Positions 1 through 9,249 of a stretch of DNA of 64,000 nt are shown in pieces. Positions within the stretch are counted from its first letter, which is position 1, and every line of letters starts with the position of its first letter. A program made the position numbers and the translations under genes. This DNA is from Caulobacter vibrioides (GTDB lineage Bacteria; Pseudomonadota; Alphaproteobacteria; Caulobacterales; Caulobacteraceae): positions 124,001-188,000 of the forward strand of contig NZ_PJRR01000014.1 in NCBI RefSeq assembly GCF_002858865.1, given 5' to 3'. The notes below the pieces were generated by a model. That model was not told the origin of the DNA. It saw nothing but the letters and a program-made list of their open reading frames with translations, and searched no databases.

Positions 1-908
1 CCAGCGGCCGGGTGTTTCCGCAGGCGATGAAGGCCTCGCCCCTGCTGCGCGCCTGGCTCTCGCGCCTGGAAGGCCTGGGCGTGTCGCTGCGGCCGCGCTC
101 GACCTGGAGGGGCTGGGACGCCATGGGCGGCCTGCGGATCGACGACCCCAACGGCCGCAACACGGTGCGCGCCCGCGTCACCATCCTGGCGCTGGGCGGC
201 GCCAGTTGGCCCAAGCTCGGCTCCGACGCGGCCTGGGCGCCGCTGCTGCGGGTGGGCGGTTCGGAGATCGCGCCCTTCCGCCCCGCCAACTGCGGCTTCG
301 ACGTCGCTTGGAGCGAGGTCTTCCGCGACCGCTTCGCGGGCGAACCGCTGAAGAACATCGCCCTGCGCCTGGGCGAGGCGCGCGCGCGCGGCGATGCGGT
401 CATCGCCCGCTACGGCCTGGAAGGCGGCGCGATCTACGCCTTGGGCGGAGCGGCGCGCGATGCGGCCCTGGCGGGCGGCGCGACCCTGACCGTGGACCTT
501 CGCCCCGACATTCCCGTCGAGACCCTGGAGCGCCGCCTGCACGCCCCGCGCGGCGGCCAGAGCCTGGCCAACTTCCTGCGCAAGGCCGTCAAGCTGTCGC
601 CGGTCGAGGTCAATCTGCTGCGCGAGGCCCATGGCCTGGATCTCCCCGTGGAGCCGGCCGCCCTGGCGGCGGCGATCAAGGCCGCCCCGATCCGCCTGAC
701 CGGGGTCCAGCCGCTGGATCGCGCCATCTCCTCGGCCGGCGGCGTGCGCTTCGAGAGCCTGGACGGCCTGACGCTGAAGGGGCGTCCCGACGTGCTGCTG
801 GCCGGCGAGATGCTGGACTGGGAAGCCCCCACCGGCGGCTACCTCCTGCAGGCCTGCTTCGCCACCGGCGTCGCCGCCGGCCGGGCGGCGCTGGAGCGGC
901 TGGGCTAG
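1..908 (+). CDS. NAD(P)/FAD-dependent flavoprotein of the HI0933/BaiN-like family, 5' truncated
   Basis: The reading frame is open to the left edge of the window, so the N-terminal FAD-binding part (the GxGxxG dinucleotide fold) is missing. The visible part begins inside a segment with the residues GRVFPQAMKASPLLRAWL, which is typical of this family, and continues through LALGGASWPKLGSDA. It ends with the characteristic C-terminal TGGYLLQACFATG stretch that contacts FAD. Substrate and reaction are not known for most members; they are presumed soluble oxidoreductases. The stop codon overlaps the stop of the convergent AraC-type gene, the two TAG codons sharing bases 906-907. Family assignment is good; function is not known. 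Confidence 0.8.
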   Translation, partial: SGRVFPQAMKASPLLRAWLSRLEGLGVSLRPRSTWRGWDAMGGLRIDDPNGRNTVRARVTILALGGASWPKLGSDAAWAPLLRVGGSEIAPFRPANCGFDVAWSEVFRDRFAGEPLKNIALRLGEARARGDAVIARYGLEGGAIYALGGAARDAALAGGATLTVDLRPDIPVETLERRLHAPRGGQSLANFLRKAVKLSPVEVNLLREAHGLDLPVEPAALAAAIKAAPIRLTGVQPLDRAISSAGGVRFESLDGLTLKGRPDVLLAGEMLDWEAPTGGYLLQACFATGVAAGRAALERLG

Positions 909-1912
909 GTTCGCACGTGACAAGGGCTCCGTCCGGTCCAGCGCTTGAAGGCGCGGGAGAAGGCGGCGGGCTCGGAGAAGCCGACGAGATAGGCGGTCTC
1001 GTTGACCGAGGCCTTGGCGCCGGTGAGGTAGCGCAGCGCCATGCGGTGGCGTAGCGCGTCCAGCACCGTCTTGTAGGTGACGTCCTCGGCCTTCAGCTTG
1101 CGAAACAGGGTCTGGCGGCTGAAGCCCAGGGCGCGGGCGACGGCCTCGGCGCTCACCTCGCCGGTGTGCAAAAGCGGCAGCAGCACGGCCTCGACCCGGC
1201 CGCGGACGGTCTTCTGGTCCTCAAGCTCCCGCAGCAGCTCGTCGGCCCGCTGGATGAGGACGCCGAACACGTAGCGCGGCTGCAGCGCCACGGGCCAGGT
1301 CGCGATGCGCGGGTCGAGCCGCATGGCGTTCCAGGGGCTGGAGAAGGTCACCGGGCACTGGAAAATGCGGTCATGCTCGGCGCGCCAGGCCGGGGCCGGA
1401 TGGGTGAAACACACCTCCAGCACATGCGGCTCGGGCAGGAAGCGGCGCGGACCGCAGACCAGTCGGGCGAAGGCTCCTTCGGTCAGTTCGGGGAAGGTGT
1501 TGGGATCCGCGCGCGTATCGACCATCCAAAGCTGGCCGTCGCGGACGCTCAGCGCAAAACGCGGCCCGTCGCTGAGCCCTTCGGTCTCCAGGGTCAGCCG
1601 CCCGAAGCGCTGCATCTGGGCGAAGGCGTCGCCCATGGTGGCCGAGGCGTTCATGATCAAGCCGACGATCGAGATCTCCGCAAGATCGACCGCCTCGCCG
1701 AAATGCAGCGCCAGCGCCGGGTCGTCGCAAAGGTCCTGAGCCGCGCGCATCAGCGCCATATAGGTTGCGAGCGGCAGGCGCTGGTCGTGGTCCTGCAGGT
1801 CTTCAGGGACAAGGTCGGCCCGGTCCATCAGCGCCGCGCGATCCGCGCCCTGCTGGACAGCGAACGCGATCAAGCCGGCGACGACTCCCGCCGACGTGGT
1901 CAGGTTCGACAT
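905..1912 (-). CDS. AraC-family transcriptional regulator
   Basis: A 335-residue protein with the two-part layout of the OruR/ArgR-like AraC subgroup. The N-terminal ligand-binding region (about residues 20-210) has the pattern of the arabinose-binding-like AraC domain. The C-terminal double helix-turn-helix (about 235-335) includes ARALGFSRQTLFRKLKAE and the second-helix signature VGFSEPAAFSRAFKRWTG. It is a cytoplasmic DNA-binding activator or repressor. It is divergent from the membrane protein gene at 2000, with 87 bases between the two starts, so that gene is the first candidate target. The inducer cannot be read from the sequence. Confidence 0.85.
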   Translation of the reverse strand: MSNLTTSAGVVAGLIAFAVQQGADRAALMDRADLVPEDLQDHDQRLPLATYMALMRAAQDLCDDPALALHFGEAVDLAEISIVGLIMNASATMGDAFAQMQRFGRLTLETEGLSDGPRFALSVRDGQLWMVDTRADPNTFPELTEGAFARLVCGPRRFLPEPHVLEVCFTHPAPAWRAEHDRIFQCPVTFSSPWNAMRLDPRIATWPVALQPRYVFGVLIQRADELLRELEDQKTVRGRVEAVLLPLLHTGEVSAEAVARALGFSRQTLFRKLKAEDVTYKTVLDALRHRMALRYLTGAKASVNETAYLVGFSEPAAFSRAFKRWTGRSPCHVRT

Positions 1913-1999
1913 CGTCGCGGGCCCCAGGTGTTACAAACGATCATGCGCACGGCGGGAAAGATCATGGCGCGCGTCCCGCCCATCGACAAGTAATGGGCC

Positions 2000-2803
2000 A
2001 TGACACCCCGGTATCGTTCTGTCGCCTCCATCCTGTTCGCCCTCGCCGCGCTGGCGCCGTCGATCGCCCTGGCGGAAAACCTCGAGGCCAGGCCCGGCGA
2101 TCCGGCCTGGATGCACCTGGGCGCCAACGCCCTGCTTTGGGCGCACATCGCCGGCGGAGCGATCGGGATGGTCACCGGCGTCATCGCCCTGGCCGCGCGC
2201 AAGGGTCAGCGCGTCCACCGCGCGGCGGGATCGGTGTTCTTTTTGGCGATGTTCACCGCCTACGCCATCGGTGCGGGCGTGGCGCCGTTTCTCCAGACGG
2301 GGCAGCGCCCCAACTTCGTCGCCGGCGTCATGGCGCTGTACCTGCTGATCAGCGGGACGATGGCGGCTCGTCTCCGCGACAAGAAGGCCGGCGCGCCCGA
2401 GGTCATCGGGCTGATCGTCGCCCTCTGCATCACCGCCGCCGGCGTGACGTTCATGAAGATGGGCGCGGCCAGCCCCAGCGGGACGGTGGACGGCTCGCCG
2501 CCGCAGGCCTTCCTGTTGTTCACGATCGCCGGCGTCTTCGCGGCGGCGGGCGAGGCGCACGCGCTGCTGCGCAAGCAGCTGTCCAGGACCTCGCGGATCG
2601 CGCGGCACCTCTGGCGGATGTGCTTTTCCCTGTTCATCGCCTCGGGGTCGTTCTTCCTGGGGCAACAGCAGGTGTTTCCCAAGGCCCTGCAGGATTCGGC
2701 GCTGCTTTACGTCGCCGCCCTGGCGCCGCTTCCGATCCTGCTGTTCTGGCTGGGCAAGGTCTATGTCGACGAGGCGCTCCGCCGCCGCCAGCGCGCAAAC
2801 TAA
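2000..2803 (+). CDS. Polytopic membrane protein, DUF2306-like
   Basis: 267 residues. The first 25 look like a signal peptide or first membrane anchor (SILFALAALAPSIALAEN). Six or seven further hydrophobic segments follow, at roughly residues 45-68, 75-95, 105-123, 133-153, 165-187, 207-226 and 235-255. The spacing and the early HxxGG and RxHRAAG motifs resemble the DUF2306 group of small inner-membrane proteins, whose role is unknown. It sits back to back with an AraC-type regulator. No catalytic motif is visible, and the family call is by resemblance only. Confidence 0.6.
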   Translation: MTPRYRSVASILFALAALAPSIALAENLEARPGDPAWMHLGANALLWAHIAGGAIGMVTGVIALAARKGQRVHRAAGSVFFLAMFTAYAIGAGVAPFLQTGQRPNFVAGVMALYLLISGTMAARLRDKKAGAPEVIGLIVALCITAAGVTFMKMGAASPSGTVDGSPPQAFLLFTIAGVFAAAGEAHALLRKQLSRTSRIARHLWRMCFSLFIASGSFFLGQQQVFPKALQDSALLYVAALAPLPILLFWLGKVYVDEALRRRQRAN

Positions 2804-2936
2804 AGTTTTTACGCAACACATCGAAGGAAGCGTCATCCAGCGCCGCCCGGCGATGGTTCAAGCCATTGTCCCGACGCTTTGGCCCCTATAAGCAAGCGCC
2901 TTGCTGAACGCCGCGCGGCGCTTTGGAAGGTTGCGA

Positions 2937-3728
2937 ATGCCAAGTCCCCTGATGGCGGCCCTGAAGGATGTGGGAGACGGGATTCGTCTCGCGCCCCTGT
3001 GGTGGCGGCTGGGCCTGGATCAGACGGCGTCGCGCTTTCAGCGCTCGGTGCTGGGGCCGTTCTGGATGGCCTGCAACCTCTTGGTCATCGCCTTCGCCCT
3101 GGCCTTTGTCGTCAGCGCCCTGATGGGCGTGGACATGATGAAGAGCTATCCGCAGGTGGTGGCGGGCCTCTTGGCCTGGTCGCTGGTGGGCACCACCATC
3201 GCCGAGGCCCAGGCGATCTTTCTCTACAACGCCGGCCTGATGCAGAGCCAACGCCTGCCGCTCAGCTTCTACGTCTTCCTGCACGCCCAGAAGTCGGCGA
3301 CCAACTTCCTGTTCCAGGCGATCGCCTTCTGGGCGACGATGCTGGTGCTGAACCGTTTCGCGTTCCCACACTGGACGCTGATCCCGGCGCTGGCCGTGAT
3401 GATGCTGATCGTCTGCTTCCAGGGCTTCATCATCGCCATCCCGTCCACCCGCTTCCGCGATGTGGCCTACATGATGAGCTATGTCGTCCAACTGCTGTTC
3501 TACGTGACGCCGGTGTTCTGGATGACCGAGAACGTCAGCGAAAAGCACCGCTGGGTGGTCGAGCTGAACCCCTTCACCCATCAGGTCGAGCTGCTGCGCG
3601 CGCCGCTGACCGGCCATGCGCCGGACGCCATCCACTGGTGGTGGACGCTAGGAACCCTGGGCGTGCTCGTCGTCGTCGCCATCACCTTGCTGGCGATGTT
3701 CCGCAAGCGCGTGGTCTTCTGGCTGTAG
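2937..3728 (+). CDS. ABC-2 type polysaccharide exporter, permease subunit (Wzm-like)
   Basis: Inner-membrane subunit of an ABC exporter for lipid-linked polysaccharide. I start it at the ATG at 2937 because a GGAAGG ribosome-binding site lies six bases upstream; a TTG at 2901 would add 12 residues. The 263-residue product has the family's amphipathic N-terminus with the SRFQRSVLGPFWM motif. Six membrane segments follow, then the C-terminal WVVELNPFTHQVELLR stretch that is nearly invariant in Wzm/KpsM-type permeases. The matching ATPase starts nine bases after the stop and glycosyltransferases follow, so the substrate is probably a surface glycan (O-antigen, capsule or exopolysaccharide). Confidence 0.9.
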   Translation: MPSPLMAALKDVGDGIRLAPLWWRLGLDQTASRFQRSVLGPFWMACNLLVIAFALAFVVSALMGVDMMKSYPQVVAGLLAWSLVGTTIAEAQAIFLYNAGLMQSQRLPLSFYVFLHAQKSATNFLFQAIAFWATMLVLNRFAFPHWTLIPALAVMMLIVCFQGFIIAIPSTRFRDVAYMMSYVVQLLFYVTPVFWMTENVSEKHRWVVELNPFTHQVELLRAPLTGHAPDAIHWWWTLGTLGVLVVVAITLLAMFRKRVVFWL

Positions 3729-3737
3729 GAGACGGGG

Positions 3738-4490
3738 ATGACGCACCAGATCAAGCTGACCAACGTCGATCTAGACTACTTCGTCTACAGCCTGCGCTCG
3801 CAGTCGCTGCGCAGCGCGGTGTTCAACCTCGCGGTCGGCGGCCGGATGTACAAGGCTGCGGGCGATGTGGCGGCCGTGAAGGCGCTGCACGACATCAATC
3901 TGGAGATCAACGAGGGCGACCGCATCGCCCTCGTCGGCCACAACGGCTCGGGCAAGACGACCCTGCTGAAGGTCATCGCCGGCATCTATTCGCCGACGCG
4001 CGGCGAGCTGTCGATCGACGGCGACATCACCTCGATGATCGCCATCAACGCCGGTCTCGACATGGAGGCCACGGGCCTTCGCAACATCCACAAGCTGGGC
4101 CTGATGCGCCGGCTTTCGCGGAAGGTCATCGACAGCCGCGTCGACGCCATCGCCGAGTTCTCGGGCCTGGGCGACTTCCTGCACCTGCCGGTGCGCACCT
4201 ATTCGGCCGGTATGCTGGCGCGCCTGATGTTCACGGTGGCCACCGAGTTCGAGGCCGACATCCTGGTGCTGGACGAGTGGCTCAGCGCCGGCGACGCCGC
4301 CTTCGTGCAGAAGGCCGCCCAGCGTATGCACCGCATGGTCGAGGACGCCAAGATCATGGTGATGGCCACCCACGACCATGACCTGGTCCAGCGCGTCTGC
4401 AACCGCGTCTGCGAACTGCAGGGCGGAAAGATCGCCTTCCTCGGCTCGACCGAGGACTGGCTGGCCTACCGCGAAACCCAGGCCGCATGA
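3738..4490 (+). CDS. ABC transporter ATP-binding protein for polysaccharide export (Wzt/KpsT-like)
   Basis: A 250-residue nucleotide-binding subunit pairing with the permease just upstream. Walker A reads GHNGSGKTT (about residues 66-74), the signature region reads YSAGMLARL in place of LSGGQ, as usual in this subfamily, and Walker B is ILVLDEW followed by LSAGDAAF. The switch histidine is in MATHDHD. It stops after the nucleotide-binding domain and lacks the C-terminal carbohydrate-recognition domain of long Wzt proteins, so export probably does not depend on a chain-terminal modification. Its TGA overlaps the next gene's ATG (ATGA at 4487), indicating translational coupling. Confidence 0.92.
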   Translation: MTHQIKLTNVDLDYFVYSLRSQSLRSAVFNLAVGGRMYKAAGDVAAVKALHDINLEINEGDRIALVGHNGSGKTTLLKVIAGIYSPTRGELSIDGDITSMIAINAGLDMEATGLRNIHKLGLMRRLSRKVIDSRVDAIAEFSGLGDFLHLPVRTYSAGMLARLMFTVATEFEADILVLDEWLSAGDAAFVQKAAQRMHRMVEDAKIMVMATHDHDLVQRVCNRVCELQGGKIAFLGSTEDWLAYRETQAA

Positions 4491-6943
4491 GCCGCCTGCC
4501 GCCCGGCCTGAAGACCGGCCGCGACGTGTCGGTCACCGGCGTCGATGCGGCCGGGCGCACGGTCCTGACCGCCCGCGACGGCGATCCGCAGATGGTCTGG
4601 ACGCCCACCCGCGAGGAGCGCAAGGCGCTGCGGGCGGCCAAGGCGGTGCGGATCGACGTCAAGCTTGAGGCGGTCGACGGCAAGCTGGTCGGCCCCGCGC
4701 TCTACGCCGACTGGGGCGACGGCTTTTCCGAGGACTCCTATGCCCGCCTGAAGGCCGGTCCGGACGGCTGGTTCGCCTCGCTGCCGGCCCGCAGTTTCCA
4801 GCTGAACGGCGTGCGGCTCGACCCGTCCGAGGGCGCCTGCGCTTTCACGGTCGAGGCCTTCACGGTCACCCGCATCGGCGATCTCGGCCGCGATCCGCGC
4901 GGCCTGCGCGGCGCGGTCATCCAGGCGCTGAAGCCGATGCTGGGCCCCCTGCGCGGCCCCGCCGGCGCGGCTTGGCGCCGAGGCCGGGCGCTGCTGGCCA
5001 AGGGCCGCGTGGCGCGTCCGGCGGGACGCGACGAGGGCGCGGTGGGCGCGACCTACGCCCACGCGATCGCGGTCTCCCGCAACCTGCGCAGCCCGCACTA
5101 CGCCGCCCCGATCGCCGCCCCGATCACCCTGCCGGCCGAAGCGCCCAAGGTGGTGGCCTTCTACCTGCCGCAGTTTCATCCGTTCCCGGAGAATGACGCC
5201 TGGTGGGGCAAGGGCTTCACCGAGTGGACCAACGTCTCCAAGGCCCAGCCGCAGTTCCTGGGTCACTACCAGCCGCGCCTGCCGGCGGATCTGGGCTTCT
5301 ATGACCTGCGTCAGCGCGAGGTGCTGGCCCAGCAGGTGGATCTGGCCAAGGGCGCGGGCGTCCACGCCTTCTGCTTCCACTATTACTGGTTCGCCGGAAA
5401 GCGCCTTCTGGAACGGCCGCTGGACCTGTTCCTGAACGATCCGAGCCTTGATCTGCCGTTCGCCCTCTGCTGGGCCAACGAGAACTGGACCCGGCGCTGG
5501 GACGGCGACGAGAGCGACATCCTGATGGGCCAGGAGCACTCGCCGCAGGACGACCGCGCCGTGTTCGAGGACCTGGCGCGCTACATCCGCGACCCGCGCT
5601 ATCTGCGGGTGGGCGGCAAGCCGCTCCTGGTGCTGTACCGCCCCGAGATCCTGCCTGACGCCAAGGCCACCACCGACCGATGGCGCGAGCAGGCGCGGAC
5701 CATGGGGTTGGGCGAGCTGCACCTGTTGTGCACCACCGCCTTCGGTTTCCAGGACTATGCCGGCCACGGCTTCGACGGGATCGTCGACTTCCCGCCGCAC
5801 GCCATTGTCGAGGGCGAGATCACCAACCGGGTCACGCCGCTGCACGCCGGCTTCACCGGCAAGGTCTATGACTATCCCGCCGTGGCCCGCCACAAGCTGG
5901 ACGAGCTGGAGCAGGTTCCGGCCGCCTTCGTCCCCGGCGTCATGCCCGGCTGGGACAACCAGGCCCGCAAGCCGTGGGCCGGGGTGGCGTTCCACAACGC
6001 CGATCCGGAAAGCTATTTCGGCTGGCTGTCGGGGGCGCTGAAGCACGCCGAGGCCAGGCATCCCAAGGGCGAGGCGCTGGTGTTCGTCAACGCCTGGAAC
6101 GAGTGGGGCGAAGGCGCCTATCTCGAGCCCGACCGCTGGTTTGGCCACGGCTATCTGCACGCCACCCGCACCGCGCTCAGCGCCTGGCTGCCGCGCCTGA
6201 CCAACGCCCATCCGATCATCGCCGAGGCACAGAGCCAGTTCGCCAAGCGCGCCGACGCGGTGACCTTGCTGCACCTGTTCTATCCCGAACTGATCGACTG
6301 GTTCGCCGAGCGCCTGGCCGCCACAGCCGACGTTCTGGATCTGATGATCACCGTGCCGGAGACCTGGAGCGAGGCGGATCTGGCCCGCGCCCGCGCCGCC
6401 TTCCCGGCCGCACACCTGGCGATCGCCGAGAACCGGGGCCGCGACATCCGCCCGTTCGTCGAGACGCTGCGCCGCGCCCGCGCGCTGGGCTATTCGGTGT
6501 TCTGCAAACTGCACTCCAAGCGCTCGCCGCATCAGGCCAAGGGCGACCAGTGGCGGGCCAAGCTGGTCGAGGGCCTGCTGGGCGGCGAGGCCGCGGCCCT
6601 GGCGCTGCGCGCCTTCGCCCAGGACCCGAAGCTGGGCCTGCTGGCCGCCGCCGGCGCGCGGATGCGGGTCGGCGATCCCGACGTCATGGACAACAACCGC
6701 GCCGAGGCCGACCGGCTGTCGGCGCGCATGGGCCTGAAGCCGCGCCCGGAGACGCCGTTCGCCGCCGGCTCGATGTTCTGGGGGCGGACGGAAGCCTTCG
6801 CCCCCCTGACCGACCTGTCGGATGACGAGATCGCCTTCGGACCGGAGCTTGGTCGCGTCGACGGCACCACCGCCCATGCGATCGAGCGCCTGACGGCCGC
6901 CATCGTCGAGCGCGCCGGCTATCGCGCGAGTTTTGAGCTGTGA
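4487..6943 (+). CDS. Large glycosyltransferase: WbsX-type domain fused to rhamnan-synthesis F (RgpF) domain
   Basis: 818 residues in three parts. Residues 1-215 look beta-rich and match no family I recognise. Residues about 220-575 carry the WbsX-type signature: VVAFYLPQFHPFPENDAWWG, GFTEWTNV, CWANENWTRRWDG and FVNAWNEWGEGAYLEPD. Residues about 590-818 match the RgpF-like domain (HLFYPELIDWF, ENRGRDIRPFV, KLHSKRSP). Both domain types occur in enzymes that build O-antigen or rhamnan backbones, so this protein probably adds sugars to the glycan exported by the upstream ABC pair. No signal peptide or membrane segment is visible. It overlaps both neighbours by four bases. Confidence 0.85.
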   Translation: MSRLPPGLKTGRDVSVTGVDAAGRTVLTARDGDPQMVWTPTREERKALRAAKAVRIDVKLEAVDGKLVGPALYADWGDGFSEDSYARLKAGPDGWFASLPARSFQLNGVRLDPSEGACAFTVEAFTVTRIGDLGRDPRGLRGAVIQALKPMLGPLRGPAGAAWRRGRALLAKGRVARPAGRDEGAVGATYAHAIAVSRNLRSPHYAAPIAAPITLPAEAPKVVAFYLPQFHPFPENDAWWGKGFTEWTNVSKAQPQFLGHYQPRLPADLGFYDLRQREVLAQQVDLAKGAGVHAFCFHYYWFAGKRLLERPLDLFLNDPSLDLPFALCWANENWTRRWDGDESDILMGQEHSPQDDRAVFEDLARYIRDPRYLRVGGKPLLVLYRPEILPDAKATTDRWREQARTMGLGELHLLCTTAFGFQDYAGHGFDGIVDFPPHAIVEGEITNRVTPLHAGFTGKVYDYPAVARHKLDELEQVPAAFVPGVMPGWDNQARKPWAGVAFHNADPESYFGWLSGALKHAEARHPKGEALVFVNAWNEWGEGAYLEPDRWFGHGYLHATRTALSAWLPRLTNAHPIIAEAQSQFAKRADAVTLLHLFYPELIDWFAERLAATADVLDLMITVPETWSEADLARARAAFPAAHLAIAENRGRDIRPFVETLRRARALGYSVFCKLHSKRSPHQAKGDQWRAKLVEGLLGGEAAALALRAFAQDPKLGLLAAAGARMRVGDPDVMDNNRAEADRLSARMGLKPRPETPFAAGSMFWGRTEAFAPLTDLSDDEIAFGPELGRVDGTTAHAIERLTAAIVERAGYRASFEL

Positions 6944-7992
6944 GCCGGCTCGCTCGCCTCGCGCGTCGGGTCGGGCGCAAGCTGAAGGCCCTGACCCCCA
7001 CGCCCAAGACGCCCGAACCGCCGTCGCTGCCGTTGATCCTGGACGCCCCCGTCGCCCCGGACTTCACGACGGCGCGCGAGGCTTGGTGCGCGCCCGCCTT
7101 CGGCGTGGTGGTGGACGCCGGCGGCCAGGTCCTGGGCGGCGCCGCGCGTCAGGCCCTGGGCTTCAGCCCCGATCTCGCCGCCCTGCCGGGCGTCCGTGTC
7201 AGTGAAGGCGGCAGCCGGCTGATCCTGCCTGAAGGTGCGCCTCGCCTGGCCAGGGGCGCCGTGGTCGCGGGCTGGGGCGACTTGCGCAACTATGCCGGCT
7301 TCGTCCTGAACACCCTGCCCGCGCTCGTCGAGGCGTCCAAGGCCGGCATCCTGGCCGACCACCCGCTGGTGACGCCGCCGCTGACGCGCTGGCAAGCCGA
7401 TCTCCTGACGCTGGCCGGGCTGGCCCCGCCGCTGATCAACGCGGCGCCCTGGGTGGTCCTGGACGAGGCCGTGCTCTCGCCGCCCCCCTCCCCGGTCGCG
7501 ACCCATGCCATGCTCGCCGAGGTGCGCGAGCGCGTGCTGGCGACGCTGGGCCCGGAAAGCGGCGCCCGCCCCAAACTCTATGTCAGCCGCGCCGACGCGA
7601 TGAACGCGGTGATGGTCGACGAGGCGGGCGTCGAGATCGAACTGGCGGCGCTGGGCTATACGATCGTCCGTCCCGAGACGTCTTCGACGCATGAGCTGAT
7701 CGGCCTTTTCCGCGAGGCCAAGGTCATTGTGGCGCCGACCGGAACCGTGCTGGCCAACGCCCTGTTCTGCGCGGCCGACGCCCAGATCGTCGAGATCCGA
7801 CCGCCGGGCGCGAACGGTCTGTGGGTGCGCGACCTGGCGGTGCTCGCCGGCGCGACCTGGCATGGCTTCGACGCACCGGGCGAGAAGGAAGCTCCGGACG
7901 CGCCGCTGGATCCGGCCTTGCCGCCCGCCTCGGCGTTCGGCTGGCGCGCCGACGCAGCCGCGCTGCTGGCGTTCCTGGCGCAGCGGAGCTGA
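6940..7992 (+). CDS. GT61/DUF563-type glycosyltransferase
   Basis: 350 residues starting at a GTG that overlaps the previous stop (GTGA). The pattern is that of the DUF563/glycosyltransferase family 61 group: an internal WGDLRNYAGFVLNTLPALVE segment, PKLYVSRADA about two thirds along, then LIGLFREAKVIVAPTGTVLANALFCA, which resembles the ExxGSALAN nucleotide-sugar region. In this copy the acidic residue normally found in that motif is replaced (APTGTVL), so activity may be altered. It lies between two other glycan genes of the operon and is probably cytoplasmic. The sugar specificity cannot be inferred. Confidence 0.75.
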   Translation: MSRLARLARRVGRKLKALTPTPKTPEPPSLPLILDAPVAPDFTTAREAWCAPAFGVVVDAGGQVLGGAARQALGFSPDLAALPGVRVSEGGSRLILPEGAPRLARGAVVAGWGDLRNYAGFVLNTLPALVEASKAGILADHPLVTPPLTRWQADLLTLAGLAPPLINAAPWVVLDEAVLSPPPSPVATHAMLAEVRERVLATLGPESGARPKLYVSRADAMNAVMVDEAGVEIELAALGYTIVRPETSSTHELIGLFREAKVIVAPTGTVLANALFCAADAQIVEIRPPGANGLWVRDLAVLAGATWHGFDAPGEKEAPDAPLDPALPPASAFGWRADAAALLAFLAQRS

Positions 7993-8002
7993 GGGCGACC
8001 CC

Positions 8003-9187
8003 GTGGCTTCCTTCATCGATCTTTCGAGCGCGGACCTCTCGCCCCTGTCGGGCGCCCTGCATGGCCCCGACCGCGTGGCGCGCGCCCTGCTGATCCAGGG
8101 CGGCGCCCTGGTGCCGCCGCGCCCGATGCTGTGGCCCTGCGCCGGCGACATGCTGAACGGCCTGCACATCCTGGGCGATCTCCACGCGCCCGATGTCGAC
8201 CTGCTGGTGGCCAAACGCGTGGTGGCCGGCGGCTCCGGCGCGCACCTGAAGCTGGACGACCAGCTCGTCTACGCCGAGGGCGCCTATCCCTATTACGTCC
8301 AGCACTGGTACCAGCACGACATTGCGCGCCAGGCCTGGGATTTCGACGCGCCGGTGACGCACCGGCTCGACCGGGCCTTCGTGATCACCCACTTCAACTT
8401 CGTCTGGGGTCACTGGCTGACCGAGATGTACCCCAAGCTGTTCGTGATCCGCGCCCTGAACGCGGCGGGGATCACCGCGCCGCTGCTGCTGCCCCGGACG
8501 GCCCCCGGCTATGTGGCGCGCATCGTGCGGATGATGCTGCCCGACCAGGAGATCGTCACCTACGACCCGCGCGACGAAGCCGTCGAGATCGGCGCGGCCC
8601 TGCTGCCGCACATGCTGAACCGCAACTATGTGTTCCACGACTTCCTGCGCTGGAACCTTGAGCGCGAGGCCTTGAGCTTCACCAAGGGCGGTGACGCGGA
8701 CATGCTGTTCGTCAGCCGGGGCGGCGTGCGCACGGCCCAGTCCTTCCGCGAGCTTGAGAACGAGGCCGAGATCGAGGGCCTGGCCCAGGAGGCCGGCCTC
8801 ACCCTGGTGCGCCCCGAGACCCTGGGCTGGGACCAGCAGGCGCGTCTCTTCTCCCGCGCGCGTCTGGTGGCCGGCGAGTTCGGCTCGGGCCTGCACAACG
8901 CCCTGCTCTCGCCGCAGGGCTGCCAGGTGGTGTCGCTGAACTGGCTGGTGGAGGTGCAGTCGCGGATCGGCAACTTCCGCCGCCACGACGTCGGCTACAT
9001 CCTGCCCGCCGACGGCCAGGCCCGGCTCTATTCAATCGAACCCCAGGCCAACCAGCCGTTCACCATCGACCCCGTGGAGTTCCGCCAGAAGCTGGCGATC
9101 GCCGTGGACCGAGCCCAGGCGCGCAAGGCCATGGCGGGCTGGGACGACGCCCCCTTCCCCGCCGATACGCCGGAACTCAGGCTGTAG
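8003..9187 (+). CDS. GT61/DUF563-type glycosyltransferase
   Basis: I place the start at the GTG at 8003, preceded by GAGGGCG and ten bases after the upstream stop, giving 394 residues; the frame stays open further upstream inside the neighbouring gene. Family motifs are clear: HFNFVWGHWLTEMYPKLF, ADMLFVSRGG, then RLVAGEFGSGLHNALLSP, the conserved GEFGSGLHN nucleotide-sugar site of GT61-like proteins. It is the last gene of the polysaccharide export and assembly operon and a diverged tandem neighbour of the preceding GT61-like gene. Probably a cytoplasmic transferase; donor and acceptor unknown. Confidence 0.82.
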   Translation: MASFIDLSSADLSPLSGALHGPDRVARALLIQGGALVPPRPMLWPCAGDMLNGLHILGDLHAPDVDLLVAKRVVAGGSGAHLKLDDQLVYAEGAYPYYVQHWYQHDIARQAWDFDAPVTHRLDRAFVITHFNFVWGHWLTEMYPKLFVIRALNAAGITAPLLLPRTAPGYVARIVRMMLPDQEIVTYDPRDEAVEIGAALLPHMLNRNYVFHDFLRWNLEREALSFTKGGDADMLFVSRGGVRTAQSFRELENEAEIEGLAQEAGLTLVRPETLGWDQQARLFSRARLVAGEFGSGLHNALLSPQGCQVVSLNWLVEVQSRIGNFRRHDVGYILPADGQARLYSIEPQANQPFTIDPVEFRQKLAIAVDRAQARKAMAGWDDAPFPADTPELRL

Positions 9188-9195
9188 AGATCCAA

Positions 9196-9226
9196 CATCC
9201 AGCGCCCCTTTTGAACGCTCTGGATG
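9196..9226. terminator. Hairpin between convergent genes
   Basis: CATCCAGCG and CGCTCTGGATG can pair as a nine-base-pair stem with a two-base bulge around an 11-base loop, in the 62-base gap between the glycan operon and the convergent response-regulator gene. There is no clear T-run after it on the minus strand. It is a plausible but weak bidirectional terminator. Confidence 0.3.
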
Positions 9227-9249
9227 ATCCCATCCCAGGCCAAGGGGTG

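Noticed and set aside
4466-6877. An 800-codon open frame antisense to the WbsX-RgpF gene
   Set aside because: Its product is low-complexity (Gln, Gly, Arg, Val-rich) as expected from the complement of GC-rich codons, while the plus strand shows clear family motifs.
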